Of a DNA stretch of 64,000 nt, positions 1-10,640 are shown piece after piece; position 1 is the stretch's first letter, and each line of letters starts with the position of its first letter. The translations under genes were made by a program, and so were the position numbers. The notes under the pieces were generated by a model. It ran no database searches. It saw only the letters and a program-made list of their open reading frames with translations, and was not told where the DNA came from. Source of the DNA: Stutzerimonas nitrititolerans (lineage in GTDB: Bacteria; Pseudomonadota; Gammaproteobacteria; Pseudomonadales; Pseudomonadaceae); NCBI RefSeq assembly GCF_003696285.1, contig NZ_RFFL01000002.1, positions 310,001 through 374,000 on the forward strand, read 5' to 3'.

Positions 1-3000
1 ATCACCACCACGCGGCCGTCACCCAGAATGGTCGCGCCGGAGATGCCCGGTACGGTCGCGAATTGCGGTCCCAGGCTCTTGACCACGATCTCCCGCGAGC
101 CGGCCAGGCTATCGACCTGCACGGCGACGCTGTGCTCGTTGGAGCGCACCAGGATCACCGGCAGCGGCAGGCTCTGGCCGACCAGTTTCGGCCGTTGGCC
201 GTTGTTCAGCAGCTCGCCGAGGTAACGCAGCTCGTAGTTCTGCCCTGCGTATTCGAAGCGAGGCGCGCCGGGCTGGTAATAGGCCTCCAGCTCATAAGGC
301 GAGACCCGCACGATGCCCTCGATGGTGTTCAGCGGAATCGCGTAGAGATCCTCCCCCGAATACACCATCAGCGCGCGGTTGACCGACACGGTGAACGGCA
401 GGCGGATCAGGAAGCGGGTGCCTTGCCCCTGTTTCGACTCGATGCTCATCGAGCCGCCGAGCTGCTTGACCTCGGAATGGACCACGTCCATGCCGACGCC
501 GCGACCGGAAATCTGCGTGACGCGCTCTGCGGTGGAGAAACCGGCCTCGAGAATGAACTGCAGGATTTCATGGTCGGTCAGCGCGGTGTCGGTGGTCATC
601 AGGCCACGGTCGATCGCCTTGCGCCGGACCGCTTCGAGGTTGATACCGGCGCCATCGTCGCTCAGGGTCAGCACGATATCGCCACCTTCGCGCGCCAGAT
701 CGAGGCGAATGTGCCCCTGCTCAGGCTTGCCTGCGGCAACGCGTCGGTCGGCAGTTTCGATACCGTGGTCCACCGCGTTGCGCAGCATGTGTTCCAGTGG
801 CGCGACGATGCGCTCCAGAACGCTGCGGTCCATTTCCCCGGTGGCATTGCCCACCTGGAACTCGACCTGCTTGCCCAACTCGCCGGCCACCTGCCGAACG
901 ATCCGCCGCAGACGCGGCACCAGCCGCTCGAAGGGCACCATGCGCGTGCGCATCAGGCCTTCCTGAAGCTCGGTATTGACGCGCGCCTGCTGCAGCAACA
1001 GGGTCTCGGCATCGCGGTTGCGCGCCGCCAGGGTTTCCTTCAGGTCGAGCAAGTCGGAAGCGGACTCGAACAGCGCGCGGGACAACTGCTGCAACTGCGA
1101 ATGGCGGTCCATCTCCAGCGGGTCGAAGTCATCGTAGCCGGCGCGTTCCGCCTCGGCCTGGTAGCGGCTGAGAATCTGCGCCTGGGTTTCGGTGTCCAGT
1201 CGCCGCAGCTGGTCGCGCACCCGCTCGATGGTGGCCTCCATCTCGCCGAGGGTGAAACCGACATCGCTGACCTGTTGCTCGACCCGGCCACGGAAGATCG
1301 AGGTTTCACCCGCCAGGTTGACCAGGCCCTCGAGAAGCTCGGCGGGCACCTTGACCAGTTCCTGGGGCGCCCGACGCGAGGCGGCATCCAGCGCCGCCTG
1401 CTCGGCACGTCGAATGAACGGCAACACCTTTGCCGTGCCACTGACCACCGGCGCCTGGGTGCTGGCCGCCACGATGGGCGATGCCAGCGTAACCGGAGCC
1501 GGCTCCGGCGTATCCACAGGCTCATCGGCGAACTGATCGGCCGCGGGGACATCCGGCTCATCGATCAGGCGCGAACGCATCCGCTCGACTTCTTCATGCA
1601 GTCGGTCGTAGGCGCTCTGTACCTCCAGGAACAGACTTTCGGGCCAGGGCGCACCCTCTTGCTGGGCTTTGGCCAGGGTCTGTTCCAGATCGTGGGCCAT
1701 GTCGCCCAAGTCGACCTGGGCCGCCAACCGTGCACCGCCCTTGAGGGTGTGCAGGATACGCATCATTTCCTCGATGGCGTCCGCACTGTCCGGCACTGCC
1801 TCCCAACGGCTCAGCGCCGCATCCATCTGCTCCAGCAGCTCGTCGGCCTCTTCGACGAAGATATCCAGGATCTCGGCTTCGGCGGCATCCTGGGCCGCCT
1901 TCAGCGCAACGCTCTCCGGCATGCTCAGTTGCTCCTGGGGATTGGCCAGGAAGCGGCGGATCATTTCGACCAGACTGAGGCCGCTCGGCAGGCCCCGGTA
2001 GGCGCGTACCGCATCGAGCATCTCGGCGAGCCGATCATGGCAGGCCTGCAACAGCTGGAAGAGTGCCGGGCTCGCACGATAGTTGCCGGCACAAAGCCCC
2101 TCGTAAAGCGACTCCAGTTCATGGGCGAGGTCGCCAATCTCGGCGATGTCAGCCATGCGCGCACCGCCTTTGAGCGTATGCAGATCACGCTGCAGGGCTT
2201 CCAGCTCGTAACTGTCTTCGACGTTGCCGAACCAGCGCTGCAGCGATGTGCCGGCACGCTCGATGATGTCGAACCCTTCCTCGAGGAAGATCTGCACCAG
2301 TTCCGGATCACGGTCTTCCCAGCTGGCATCGGCTGTCGGCTCGGGAATGACGGGCTCTTCGTCGAGCTGCGCCTGGACCTGCGCAGGCTCGGCGGGCGAA
2401 TCGATGTCGATACTCCAATCGTCCGGCACAGATTCCGGCACCGCCTGCGCATCGGGCTGAAACTCGCTCTCTTCGCTGATCAGCCAGGATGCGTCGATCA
2501 GTTCGGCGGGTCGTACTTCTTCGACGGTGATCTCGTCCAGTTCGGAAACGGGGTCAGCACTCGCCGCCCCTTGTTCTTCCGGGAACGCATCGATCACCTC
2601 GAAAGCTGGCACGAAGGTCTGCCTGTACGCCCGAATGTCGCCCAGCAACTCCAGGGCATCGCTCATCGGCTGACGCGCCTGCAGCTGCTCGAGCTGCACC
2701 GCCAGTTGGTCATGGCTGCGTTGCAGCAACTGCGCCAGCTCCGGCGTATGCACGTAGCGGCCGTCGGACAGCCCTTCGTAGAGCGTCTCCAGCTCATGGG
2801 CCAGATCGCCGATGGGGCGGATCTTGGCCATCCGCGCACCGCCTTTGAGCGTATGCAGATCCCGCAGCAGTGCAGACAACGCCAGCTGGTTATCCGGATC
2901 GTCCAGCCAGCGCTCCAGCGCCTCGCCGGCGCTTTCCAGCAGATCGACCGCTTCGTCCAGGAAGATTTCGGCCATCTCCTGGTCCTGCTCGTCATCTTCC

Positions 3001-6000
3001 GTCAGCGGCGTGTCCGGCCAAGCCTGCATCTGCTCGGATTCTTCCGCGGCTTGGGCCTCGACAGCCGGTAATTCTATTTCAACGACCTCAGGCTCTTCCT
3101 GCACATCTTCGGGCACGGTTTCCAGCTTCGGCTCCGTGGCATCGTCGAGCAGGGCGCGCAGCCGGGCCACCAGCTCCGGCTGACCGGTAACCTGCAGGCC
3201 CGCAGCCACCTGGTCCATCATGCCGACCAACGCTTCATGTCCCTCCTCGACCACGTCGAAGAAGCGCTCGCTCACCGGCAAACGGCCGTCCTGGACGACA
3301 CCATAAAGATCGAGCAACACCTGGCACAGGGCATCGATCTGAGGCAGATCGGCCATCTGCGCGCCCAGGCCGAGGGTCGTCAACTCTTCCAGCAGAGCCG
3401 TCAGCTCCTGGCGCTGCGCCGGATGTTCGCGCCAGCGATGTAGCAGATCCTCGGCATCGAGCAGGATATTCGTGCCCTCGGCCAGGAACAGGCTGATCAT
3501 TCCGGGATCACGCGGCTCGCCCTGCTCGTTCTCGCCGCGCGAGTTGGCTTCCGCCAGGCGCGCCTGATGCAAGGCGTGCACGCGCTCGATGAACTCGGGC
3601 GCACCCTCGATCGGAGCCAGGGGATCGTTCGCGAGATTGTCCACACCGAGGCGCAGCAATTGCTCGGCCTCGTGCAGCAACTGGGCCGCCTCCAGGTCCA
3701 TGGCAATCAGGTTGGTCTTGAACTCCTTGGCCATTTTCTCCAGCGGCGTGGCGATTTCCGCAATCGGCAACACGCCCGCCATGTGCGCGCTGCCCTTGAG
3801 CGTGTGCAGTGCGCGCTGAAGGTTGTCGGTCACTGGCTGCGGCAGTTGCTGGGCACAGTCGGCCAGGAAGCCGACCAACGCCTTCAGATGCGCATCGGCC
3901 TCGTTGCGAAAGATCTCCAGCAGCTGGTGATCGAGCCCACCGGCATCCAGGCCCTGCTGTACGGCATCCGAATCGACGCTTGGCTCGGCTGCCGGCTGTG
4001 GCAACTGTCCCTTTGCCAGCGCATGGGCGTCGGCCGCCAGTCGGTCGACGTCGTCGCGCTGGCGCTGCGCCTTGGCGGCAAACTCATCGACCAGTGCCGG
4101 CATCAACGCCACGACATCGGCAACCAGCGTCTTGACCGGTGCACTCGCCTCGATGCTGCGATCGAGCACACGATTGAGCAGATTCTCCACCGACCAGGCC
4201 AGTTCGCCGATGATCAGTGCACGCACCATGCGGCCACTGCCCTTGAGCGTATGAAAAGCGCGCCGCACTTCGCCCAGCGCCTCGTTATCGGCGGCATCGG
4301 CCGCCCACCTCGGCAGATACTCGCCGATGGTCTCCAGTACTTCGGCCGCCTCTTCGATGAAGACTTCGAGCAACTCCTCATCGACCGGTTCTTCATCGGC
4401 AGGCGGCGGTAACAGGCTCGGCGGCATATCCTGGGCAGGTGGATTGATGGCGACGACGGGCGCCGCCATCACTTCTTCCATGCTGATGGGCTGCTCAACC
4501 GGCTGTTCCTGCACGGCCATTTCCGGCAGCTCGACCTCGGGCATCTGCAACTCGGCCATCTCGGCCTCGCTCCAATCCACCAGGTAGTCTGCCTCGCCTT
4601 CGTCGAGCATTTCCAACGTCGCGGAATCGGTGGCCTCGACTATCGGTTGTTCGAACTCGACGACCTCGGGCTGCAGATCCGCCAAGTCATACTCCGGCTC
4701 CTCGCTGTCCAGCTCGGGTTGCGGAAGCTGGACCTGATCAGGTTCGACATCCAGTTCGAACAGCTCTGTGCCGTCTTGCTCCAGCAGTGGACTGCCCTGC
4801 GTTTCAGGTTCCGCTTCAGGTAGCAGGCTATCCTCAACGGGCTGATCGGCAGGCGCGGCATTCACCGGCGCGCCGAAATCCTCCAGTTCCAGGATGGATG
4901 GCTTTTCATGCAGGGGGTAACCCAGGTTGCGTAGGCTTTCCTCAGCTACATCGAGGATCAGGTCGCCCTGTGAGCCGCAATCCTCGCTCAGCCGCTCGAG
5001 GTAGTACTCGACACTGGTGATGGCATCGGCCAGCGTATCCAGGCTCTGCCAGTCCGGTATCGCCCGACGGGCGAGCAGCTGCTCCTGAATGTATCGATTG
5101 CAGGCATCCAGCAAGGCCGCAGCCCGCTCCAGCGGTATCATCACCAGCCCGCCGCGCGACTGGGTAAGCAGGTCCGGCACCCGAACCAGATGCTGATGGT
5201 CCCACTGGGAGGCGATGAATTCTATGATCGCGTCCTTGGCCTGTTCGAGTCCGGTGCGCGCTTCGCGAATGACCAACTGATGGATCTGTGCGACATCGGT
5301 GGTCGGCAGATGGCTTTCTTCGCCCCTGCCGTCGTTCATCCCGCCAACCATACCGGCGAGTGTCGCCTCGACGTAAAGCAGCGCCCCGGCCATATCCATC
5401 AATACAGCGTCGTCGGGCGTCTGCATGCCCTGCATCAGTGCCTGAATCACGCCTATCTGGTCGAGAACGATCTTGCGCGGCTGGCCGAAACCCAGCACCG
5501 CCAGGGTATCGGCAATCTGTTTCAGAGGGACCTGCAACGCCTCCAGATCGGGCAGCGCCTTGCGGTCGCTGCGCACGAACAGATCGAGACTGTCCTTGAC
5601 GCGTACCAGCTCCTCGCACAGTGCGGCCACCACCGAGCGCATCGCGCCACGGTCAGGACCTGCCAGCTGGGCGCGCTCCTCGTTGACGACGGAACTGTCG
5701 GGCAGCGCTTCATCCAGGCTGTAGCGCGCCTTCAGCGATTGAATGCGCTCGGATTGCCCCGGCGCCTTGGCCACGTAGAACAGCAGATTCTTGATCAGCT
5801 CGTCGGGAGCGGCCTGGTTGATGCCGTCCGCCCCCTGCTCGACGAGTCGCTTGAGTTCCCTGTCGACTTGGCGCAGCAGCGTGCGGACGGAAGTCCCGTT
5901 GGCCACGCCACCGCTGGCAAGCCCTTCGACGACGCCGGATGCAATCTGCCAGAGGGCACCCAGCGGGGCATCCTTGCAGAGCATCTCGAGGCGTGCGAAA

Positions 6001-6590
6001 ACCCGTGCCATGAAACCCAGGTTGGTGGGCAGGTCCTGATTGCGGATAACCCCTACCAGCGCCACCTGCAACATTTGCCGAAGCTTGCGCAGCAATGCTG
6101 GCAGATCGGCTGTCTGCCGCTGCGCCACGGACTCGGTCGGCAACGCCGGAAGCCGACCGGACATGTCCGGCACGAACAGACTGGTTTCCGAAAGCAGCTT
6201 CTCGCTGCGCGCGGCGCGCAGATCGTTGAGCAGCGGCAACAACGTCATCGGCAGGTCGCGACGGGCGCTCTGGATGCGGTCGAGGTACGTCGGCATCTGC
6301 AGGATCGCCTGCATCAGCACTTCCAGCGCCTCGGCCTGACTGGCAACCCGGCCGTCGAGCAAGGCCCGTGCGAGCTGTTCCATTTCTTCGGCGAGCAGGG
6401 CCGCACCGTAGAACTCGACCATCTGCAGGGTGCCATGGACCTGATGGACATAGGTCAGGCAGAAACGCATCCGCGTCGAGTCCTGCGGGTTGTCGACGAA
6501 CGCTTCCAACGCCTGTCGCGCCTGCTTCAGCGTCTCGGCAATTTCGCCTTTCACCCATTCCAGGGCGACATAATCGTGCCGATCACCCAT
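1..6590 (-). CDS. chpA: ChpA, hybrid CheA-type histidine kinase of the twitching chemosensory system (partial, C-terminus outside window)
   Basis: Central kinase of the Pil-Chp chemosensory system, which controls type IV pilus twitching and cAMP. The frame starts MGDRHDYVALEWVKGE and stays open to the window edge, giving 2196 codons. Six classical Hpt sites are readable: H49 (HQVHG), H780, H929, H1246, H1471 and H1614 (HTLKG). Two further modules lack the His: T1071 in LTTLGLGA, and a degenerate site near T410 (VEATLAGM). A CheA-type catalytic part follows, with the N-box around N1938 (HMLRNAVDHG), and the window ends inside the CheW-like domain (GATILGDGRVV). P. aeruginosa ChpA is about 2470 residues and ends in a receiver, so roughly 270 residues are missing here. 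It follows pilK after 11 bp and is the last visible gene of pilGHIJK-chpA. Confidence 0.97.
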   Translation of the reverse strand, partial: MGDRHDYVALEWVKGEIAETLKQARQALEAFVDNPQDSTRMRFCLTYVHQVHGTLQMVEFYGAALLAEEMEQLARALLDGRVASQAEALEVLMQAILQMPTYLDRIQSARRDLPMTLLPLLNDLRAARSEKLLSETSLFVPDMSGRLPALPTESVAQRQTADLPALLRKLRQMLQVALVGVIRNQDLPTNLGFMARVFARLEMLCKDAPLGALWQIASGVVEGLASGGVANGTSVRTLLRQVDRELKRLVEQGADGINQAAPDELIKNLLFYVAKAPGQSERIQSLKARYSLDEALPDSSVVNEERAQLAGPDRGAMRSVVAALCEELVRVKDSLDLFVRSDRKALPDLEALQVPLKQIADTLAVLGFGQPRKIVLDQIGVIQALMQGMQTPDDAVLMDMAGALLYVEATLAGMVGGMNDGRGEESHLPTTDVAQIHQLVIREARTGLEQAKDAIIEFIASQWDHQHLVRVPDLLTQSRGGLVMIPLERAAALLDACNRYIQEQLLARRAIPDWQSLDTLADAITSVEYYLERLSEDCGSQGDLILDVAEESLRNLGYPLHEKPSILELEDFGAPVNAAPADQPVEDSLLPEAEPETQGSPLLEQDGTELFELDVEPDQVQLPQPELDSEEPEYDLADLQPEVVEFEQPIVEATDSATLEMLDEGEADYLVDWSEAEMAELQMPEVELPEMAVQEQPVEQPISMEEVMAAPVVAINPPAQDMPPSLLPPPADEEPVDEELLEVFIEEAAEVLETIGEYLPRWAADAADNEALGEVRRAFHTLKGSGRMVRALIIGELAWSVENLLNRVLDRSIEASAPVKTLVADVVALMPALVDEFAAKAQRQRDDVDRLAADAHALAKGQLPQPAAEPSVDSDAVQQGLDAGGLDHQLLEIFRNEADAHLKALVGFLADCAQQLPQPVTDNLQRALHTLKGSAHMAGVLPIAEIATPLEKMAKEFKTNLIAMDLEAAQLLHEAEQLLRLGVDNLANDPLAPIEGAPEFIERVHALHQARLAEANSRGENEQGEPRDPGMISLFLAEGTNILLDAEDLLHRWREHPAQRQELTALLEELTTLGLGAQMADLPQIDALCQVLLDLYGVVQDGRLPVSERFFDVVEEGHEALVGMMDQVAAGLQVTGQPELVARLRALLDDATEPKLETVPEDVQEEPEVVEIELPAVEAQAAEESEQMQAWPDTPLTEDDEQDQEMAEIFLDEAVDLLESAGEALERWLDDPDNQLALSALLRDLHTLKGGARMAKIRPIGDLAHELETLYEGLSDGRYVHTPELAQLLQRSHDQLAVQLEQLQARQPMSDALELLGDIRAYRQTFVPAFEVIDAFPEEQGAASADPVSELDEITVEEVRPAELIDASWLISEESEFQPDAQAVPESVPDDWSIDIDSPAEPAQVQAQLDEEPVIPEPTADASWEDRDPELVQIFLEEGFDIIERAGTSLQRWFGNVEDSYELEALQRDLHTLKGGARMADIAEIGDLAHELESLYEGLCAGNYRASPALFQLLQACHDRLAEMLDAVRAYRGLPSGLSLVEMIRRFLANPQEQLSMPESVALKAAQDAAEAEILDIFVEEADELLEQMDAALSRWEAVPDSADAIEEMMRILHTLKGGARLAAQVDLGDMAHDLEQTLAKAQQEGAPWPESLFLEVQSAYDRLHEEVERMRSRLIDEPDVPAADQFADEPVDTPEPAPVTLASPIVAASTQAPVVSGTAKVLPFIRRAEQAALDAASRRAPQELVKVPAELLEGLVNLAGETSIFRGRVEQQVSDVGFTLGEMEATIERVRDQLRRLDTETQAQILSRYQAEAERAGYDDFDPLEMDRHSQLQQLSRALFESASDLLDLKETLAARNRDAETLLLQQARVNTELQEGLMRTRMVPFERLVPRLRRIVRQVAGELGKQVEFQVGNATGEMDRSVLERIVAPLEHMLRNAVDHGIETADRRVAAGKPEQGHIRLDLAREGGDIVLTLSDDGAGINLEAVRRKAIDRGLMTTDTALTDHEILQFILEAGFSTAERVTQISGRGVGMDVVHSEVKQLGGSMSIESKQGQGTRFLIRLPFTVSVNRALMVYSGEDLYAIPLNTIEGIVRVSPYELEAYYQPGAPRFEYAGQNYELRYLGELLNNGQRPKLVGQSLPLPVILVRSNEHSVAVQVDSLAGSREIVVKSLGPQFATVPGISGATILGDGRVVV

Positions 6591-6601
6591 AGCGACTCCG
6601 C

Positions 6602-7486
6602 TCATAAGCTTTTCCGGGTAAAGGCCAGAACCTGGCTATCAGCAACCGGCATCAGATCCGGATGCTGCCAGCCCACCACCTCACCGACGCCGATAACCAG
6701 CAATCCCCCTGGGGCCAGGCGCTCGGCCAGACGATTGAGGATTTCGCGGCGGCGCCAGCGACGGAAGTAGATCAACAGGTTCTGGCAAAAAATGACGTCC
6801 ATATCGGACATTGGCGCACTGCCCAGCTCCAATACGTTGAGCCTGGCAAAACAAACGCGTGCCGCCAGACTCGGCACTACCTGATACTGGCCTTCCGGCA
6901 GTTTCTGGAAATAACGCTCGCGCAATTGCGCATCCACCTGCTCCAGCTTGCTGCCACTGTATGTGCCATCCCTCGACTTGCTCAGGGCGCTGAGACTGAT
7001 ATCCGTCCCGGTCACGCCGTAGGCCGTCGCATGATTGCTACCCGCCAGCGCTTCAGCCGCACAAATGGCCAGCGAATAGGTTTCCTGACCGCTCGAACAG
7101 CCAACGCTCCACAACGACCAGGGCGCCTGCATTTCACCCACATCGAGGCGCTGGCGCAGATAGCGACTGAGCAAATCGAACGAGGGCGGATGACGGAAAA
7201 AGCGTGTTTCCTGCACCGTCAGGCGATCCATCAGGGTGGACCACTCCACCGAGCCGCGCGGCCCGGCGGTGACCTGCCGGTAGTAGCTCGCGTAATCGGG
7301 CGCACCGATCTCACGCATGCGACTGCTGAGATTGGCCTGCAGGAAAGCGCGGCGCTGCTCGGAAACCACCATACCGGAACGCTCCTCGAGCAGCGCCTGC
7401 CATTCATGGAATTCCGCCGGCGACATATCGGCCAAGGGCTTCAGTGCCCAGTCGGCGCTTGGCTGCATGCCCTGCCCCTTACTCAT
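6602..7486 (-). CDS. pilK: PilK, CheR-family protein methyltransferase
   Basis: Predicted S-adenosylmethionine-dependent glutamate methyltransferase acting on the chemoreceptor PilJ. 294 residues. It shows the CheR N-terminal region with VQETRFFRHP (91-100), the SAM-binding loop WSVGCSSGQETYS (about 126-138) and CQNLLIYF (234-241), where most CheR proteins have a CRN(V/L)LIYF-type motif. An internal Met at residue 7 is an alternative start. It lies 41 bp after pilJ and 11 bp before chpA, so it is almost certainly co-transcribed. No pilus-side CheB gene is visible in the window; in P. aeruginosa chpB lies beyond chpA. Confidence 0.95.
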   Translation of the reverse strand: MSKGQGMQPSADWALKPLADMSPAEFHEWQALLEERSGMVVSEQRRAFLQANLSSRMREIGAPDYASYYRQVTAGPRGSVEWSTLMDRLTVQETRFFRHPPSFDLLSRYLRQRLDVGEMQAPWSLWSVGCSSGQETYSLAICAAEALAGSNHATAYGVTGTDISLSALSKSRDGTYSGSKLEQVDAQLRERYFQKLPEGQYQVVPSLAARVCFARLNVLELGSAPMSDMDVIFCQNLLIYFRRWRRREILNRLAERLAPGGLLVIGVGEVVGWQHPDLMPVADSQVLAFTRKSL

Positions 7487-7527
7487 GAACGTTGACGGCA
7501 GCCATCGCCAGCTGCCGTACTATCAAG

Positions 7528-9576
7528 TCAGGCCTGCTCCTGAGCTTCCGGCAAGGTGAAACCGGATACGGAGTGACGCATCTCGTTGGCCATCTTCGCC
7601 AGGTTACCAATGCTCCGCGCGGTGGCGGTGGTACCCGACGAGGTCTGCGAGGTGATCTCCTGAATGACGTTCATGGTGTTGGAAATGTGGCCAGCCGAGG
7701 AGGCCTGCTGCCGGGCTGCGTTGGAAATGTTCTGAATCAACGCCGCAAGGCTCTTGGATACCTTCTCGATCTCTTCCAGGGCGACACCGGCATCCTGTGC
7801 CAGGCGGGCGCCGCGTACCACTTCCGAAGTGGTCTGTTCCATCGAGATAACCGCCTCGTTGGTATCGGTCTGAATCGTCTTGACCAGTGCCTCGATCTGC
7901 TTGGTCGCCGCGGACGAACGTTCAGCAAGGCGCTGGACTTCGTCGGCAACCACCGCGAAGCCTCGTCCGGCGTCGCCGGCCATGGAAGCCTGGATGGCCG
8001 CGTTCAGTGCCAGGATGTTGGTCTGGTCGGCGATGTCGTTGATCAGGCTGACGATGTCACCAATCTCCTGCGACGATTCACCGAGACGCTTGATCCGCTT
8101 GGAGGTGTCCTGGATCTGCTCGCGAATGTTGTCCATGCCGGTGATGGTGTTGTGCACCACCTCGTTGCCCTTGTTGGCGATGGCTACCGAACGCTCCGCT
8201 ACCGCCGAGGATTCGGCGGCGTTCGCCGATACCTGGTCGATCGACACGGCCATTTCGTTGATTGCCGCCGAAGCTCCGGCAATTTCCTGCGCCTGATGCT
8301 CGGACGCCTCGGCAAGATGCATGGCGGTCGCCTGGGTTTCCTGCGCCGCACCGGACACCTGAACCGCAGTCTGGTTGATGGTGCCGACGAGATCGCGCAG
8401 TTGGTCGATGGAGTAGTTGATCGAGTCGGCGATGGCGCCGGTGAAGTCTTCGGTTACCGTCGCGGCCACGGTCAGGTCACCGTCGGCCAGGTCACCGATC
8501 TCGTCGAGCAGACGCAGAATGGCCGTCTGGTTACGCTCGTTCTTCTCGGCTGTTTCGCTCAGGCGGGTTCGCGTTTCACGGACCATGACCACACCGATGA
8601 GAACGATCGAGGCCAGGGCCAGGGCGCCGAGCACATAGCCCAGCAGGGTATTCAGGTAACGCGCATCGGCACGAGCCTGCAGCCCCTGTGTCAGCGCGGA
8701 CGTCTTGTCCAGCAGTGTCTGCGAAACTTCGAAGATACTGTTGGAGGATTCACGCACCTGGAACAGCTCGGGCGAGGTTTCGAGAATCTCATCCACCGAG
8801 CCGGACACGAACTGGAACAGCTCGGAGATCGCGGTCAAACGATCCAGCGCTTCCTCGTCGCTCACGCGAGAGATGCCCATGGCCTCGTTGCCTTCCTGCA
8901 TGGCACGCAGAACCCGGCCGAACAGACTGGCATCACGACCGAACATGTCGGCAGCCTGTACCGAGTCCTGATCACCGGAAAGTACCTTGTTGACCGAACC
9001 GAGAATACGTTCCGCCAGCAAGGACTGACGCTGCGCCACGGAAACCTGCACCGCCGGCGCCGAACTCTCCAGCAGAATGTCGACGACTTCCTCGTACTCG
9101 ACCTGCAGTTGCGGAATGGTTTCGGCAAGCGTGGTCGCTACCTGGTGCAGGGAAAGCACGGTCTGCTCGCTGGCGAGGATCGCATCGGTGTTCTGCCGCA
9201 GCGTATCCCAGTCCTGCTGTACGGCACTCACCTCAGCCTGTAGCGAATCCGGCACGGCAGGCAGGCCGATCGACGCATCGCCCTGGGAGAGATAGGCCCA
9301 GCGTTGACTGAACTCGTCCCGCGCAGTTTTCAACGAAGCGAACGCCCCGCCGGTACCGGCGGCCGCTTCCACGGCGTCCTTCGCGATGCGCTGCGACAGA
9401 ACCCGCAGCTCACCCGCGTGGCCGATGTATTCGTTGTCGTAATCGGCCTGCGTACTGACGTATGCGAAGTTTGCAAACAGCAGCACCATCGAGACGAGCA
9501 AGACGATGAACAGCCCAGCGATCAGCGTATTGCTACGCATCCCGGTCAATAGTGCATTTGCATTCATTTTTTTCAT
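7528..9576 (-). CDS. pilJ: PilJ, methyl-accepting chemoreceptor of the type IV pilus system
   Basis: Inner-membrane chemoreceptor feeding ChpA. The start [10 protein letters not shown] gives 682 residues, the same length as P. aeruginosa PilJ; the frame is open another 24 codons upstream, but that part is Gly-rich and unlike the family. Membrane segments lie at about 17-39 and 312-332, with a helical periplasmic domain between. A HAMP-like region follows, then a long signalling coiled coil whose hairpin tip reads [24 protein letters not shown] (517-540 region). The tip carries SMAGDAGRG rather than the usual ARAGEQGRG, which is typical of PilJ. There is no C-terminal CheR-docking pentapeptide (ends PEAQEQA). 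Placed between pilI and pilK. Confidence 0.97.
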   Translation of the reverse strand: MKKMNANALLTGMRSNTLIAGLFIVLLVSMVLLFANFAYVSTQADYDNEYIGHAGELRVLSQRIAKDAVEAAAGTGGAFASLKTARDEFSQRWAYLSQGDASIGLPAVPDSLQAEVSAVQQDWDTLRQNTDAILASEQTVLSLHQVATTLAETIPQLQVEYEEVVDILLESSAPAVQVSVAQRQSLLAERILGSVNKVLSGDQDSVQAADMFGRDASLFGRVLRAMQEGNEAMGISRVSDEEALDRLTAISELFQFVSGSVDEILETSPELFQVRESSNSIFEVSQTLLDKTSALTQGLQARADARYLNTLLGYVLGALALASIVLIGVVMVRETRTRLSETAEKNERNQTAILRLLDEIGDLADGDLTVAATVTEDFTGAIADSINYSIDQLRDLVGTINQTAVQVSGAAQETQATAMHLAEASEHQAQEIAGASAAINEMAVSIDQVSANAAESSAVAERSVAIANKGNEVVHNTITGMDNIREQIQDTSKRIKRLGESSQEIGDIVSLINDIADQTNILALNAAIQASMAGDAGRGFAVVADEVQRLAERSSAATKQIEALVKTIQTDTNEAVISMEQTTSEVVRGARLAQDAGVALEEIEKVSKSLAALIQNISNAARQQASSAGHISNTMNVIQEITSQTSSGTTATARSIGNLAKMANEMRHSVSGFTLPEAQEQA

Positions 9577-9653
9577 TGTCTGGCCCCCGCCTGGACCGCC
9601 CCAACCTTTTCCTTCAAGAACCAAAAGGCCGGCATCAGCCAGCCCCACCTACA

Positions 9654-10190
9654 TCAATAAGCAACGTCGAGAAACGCCTGATGCGACGCCAACGCATGAG
9701 GACTGAACACCAGCCAGGGCTGCTCACGCTGGAACACCCCATGTATGAATGGCTGGATGGAGGCCTCCACGGGCGGCAACTGCTCGGAGAAAGCTTCCAC
9801 CGCGAAGTGCTGCATGCCGAATACTTCATCGACCGTCAGCCCGGCGAACACCTCCTGGTGATCGACTACCAGCACGCGCCGTTGCTTACGTAACGGCGAA
9901 AGCTCCAGACCGAAGTAGCCACACAGATCCATGATCGGCAGCAACCTGCCACGCACGTTCGCCACACCTTTCACCCAGCCTTTCACGCCCGGAAGCAGGG
10001 TGTATCGCGGCTCGTGCAAGATCTCACCGACTTCCCCCATCGGCGCGACGAACAGCCGCCCCCCCATGCGAAAGCCGATACCGGCCCACATCTGCACGGC
10101 TTCCTGCTGCGATGGCAAGCCAGCCGCCAATGCCCGGCATCGGCTATCAATATCCAGCAGCTGCTGAAACGGCGTTTGCGTGTCCGACAT
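9654..10190 (-). CDS. pilI: PilI, CheW-like coupling protein
   Basis: Adaptor that couples the PilJ receptor array to the ChpA kinase in the cytoplasm. The start MSDTQTPFQQLLDID gives 178 residues, matching the family length; a frame start three codons upstream (MAG) is less likely. The CheW beta-barrel signature GVKGWVKGVANVRGRLLPIMDL is visible near residues 70-90, and the protein ends PHALASHQAFLDVAY. It lies 40 bp after pilH and 77 bp before pilJ. Confidence 0.95.
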   Translation of the reverse strand: MSDTQTPFQQLLDIDSRCRALAAGLPSQQEAVQMWAGIGFRMGGRLFVAPMGEVGEILHEPRYTLLPGVKGWVKGVANVRGRLLPIMDLCGYFGLELSPLRKQRRVLVVDHQEVFAGLTVDEVFGMQHFAVEAFSEQLPPVEASIQPFIHGVFQREQPWLVFSPHALASHQAFLDVAY

Positions 10191-10230
10191 GCCGGCCATA
10201 TCCCTTGTCCAGATTACCGAAGCGTCAGCC

Positions 10231-10596
10231 TCAGCCCGCCAGTACGGCGTTAAGGGTCTTCAGCAAGGTGGCTTCATCCACCGGCTTGGTCAGGTAGTCC
10301 TTGGCACCTTGTCGCTTGCCCCAGACCTTATCGGTTTCCTGATCCTTGGTGGTCACAATGATTACCGGAATGTGACTGGTTTCCGCATCTTTGGTCAGTT
10401 GGCGGGTCGCCTGAAAACCGTTCAGCCCCGGCATGACGATATCCATCAGCACCGCGTCGGGCTTTTCCTGGCGGGCGATCGCTACACCGTCAGCGCCATT
10501 CTCGGCCTTGAGGACGACATGACCGTGCTTCTCCAGCATGGCGGTCAGCTTGTACATTTCAGTCGGCGAGTCATCAACAATCAGAACGCGAGCCAT
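10231..10596 (-). CDS. pilH: PilH, single-domain CheY-like response regulator
   Basis: Stand-alone receiver that takes phosphate from ChpA; in P. aeruginosa PilH opposes PilG and influences pilus retraction. 121 residues, essentially only a receiver domain. Acidic pair D8/D9 (VLIVDDSP), phospho-acceptor D52 (VLMDIVMPG), the switch Thr in VTTKDQ (82-83) and the conserved K104 (YLTKPVD) are all intact. It is 44 bp downstream of pilG and 40 bp upstream of pilI. Confidence 0.95.
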   Translation of the reverse strand: MARVLIVDDSPTEMYKLTAMLEKHGHVVLKAENGADGVAIARQEKPDAVLMDIVMPGLNGFQATRQLTKDAETSHIPVIIVTTKDQETDKVWGKRQGAKDYLTKPVDEATLLKTLNAVLAG

Positions 10597-10640
10597 GATT
10601 TCTCCAGGGGAAAGGCTTCAACGGCACACAGGGCCGAACT

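Noticed and set aside
63..3071. A 1002-codon open frame on the plus strand opposite chpA.
   Set aside because: High-GC shadow: it reads antisense to a clear ChpA coding frame with Hpt and kinase motifs, and has no recognisable domain or start signal.
5190..9243. Long plus-strand frames opposite chpA, pilK and pilJ (526 and 583 codons among them).
   Set aside because: Composition is Arg/Gln/His-rich with no motifs, while the minus strand carries confirmed pil genes.
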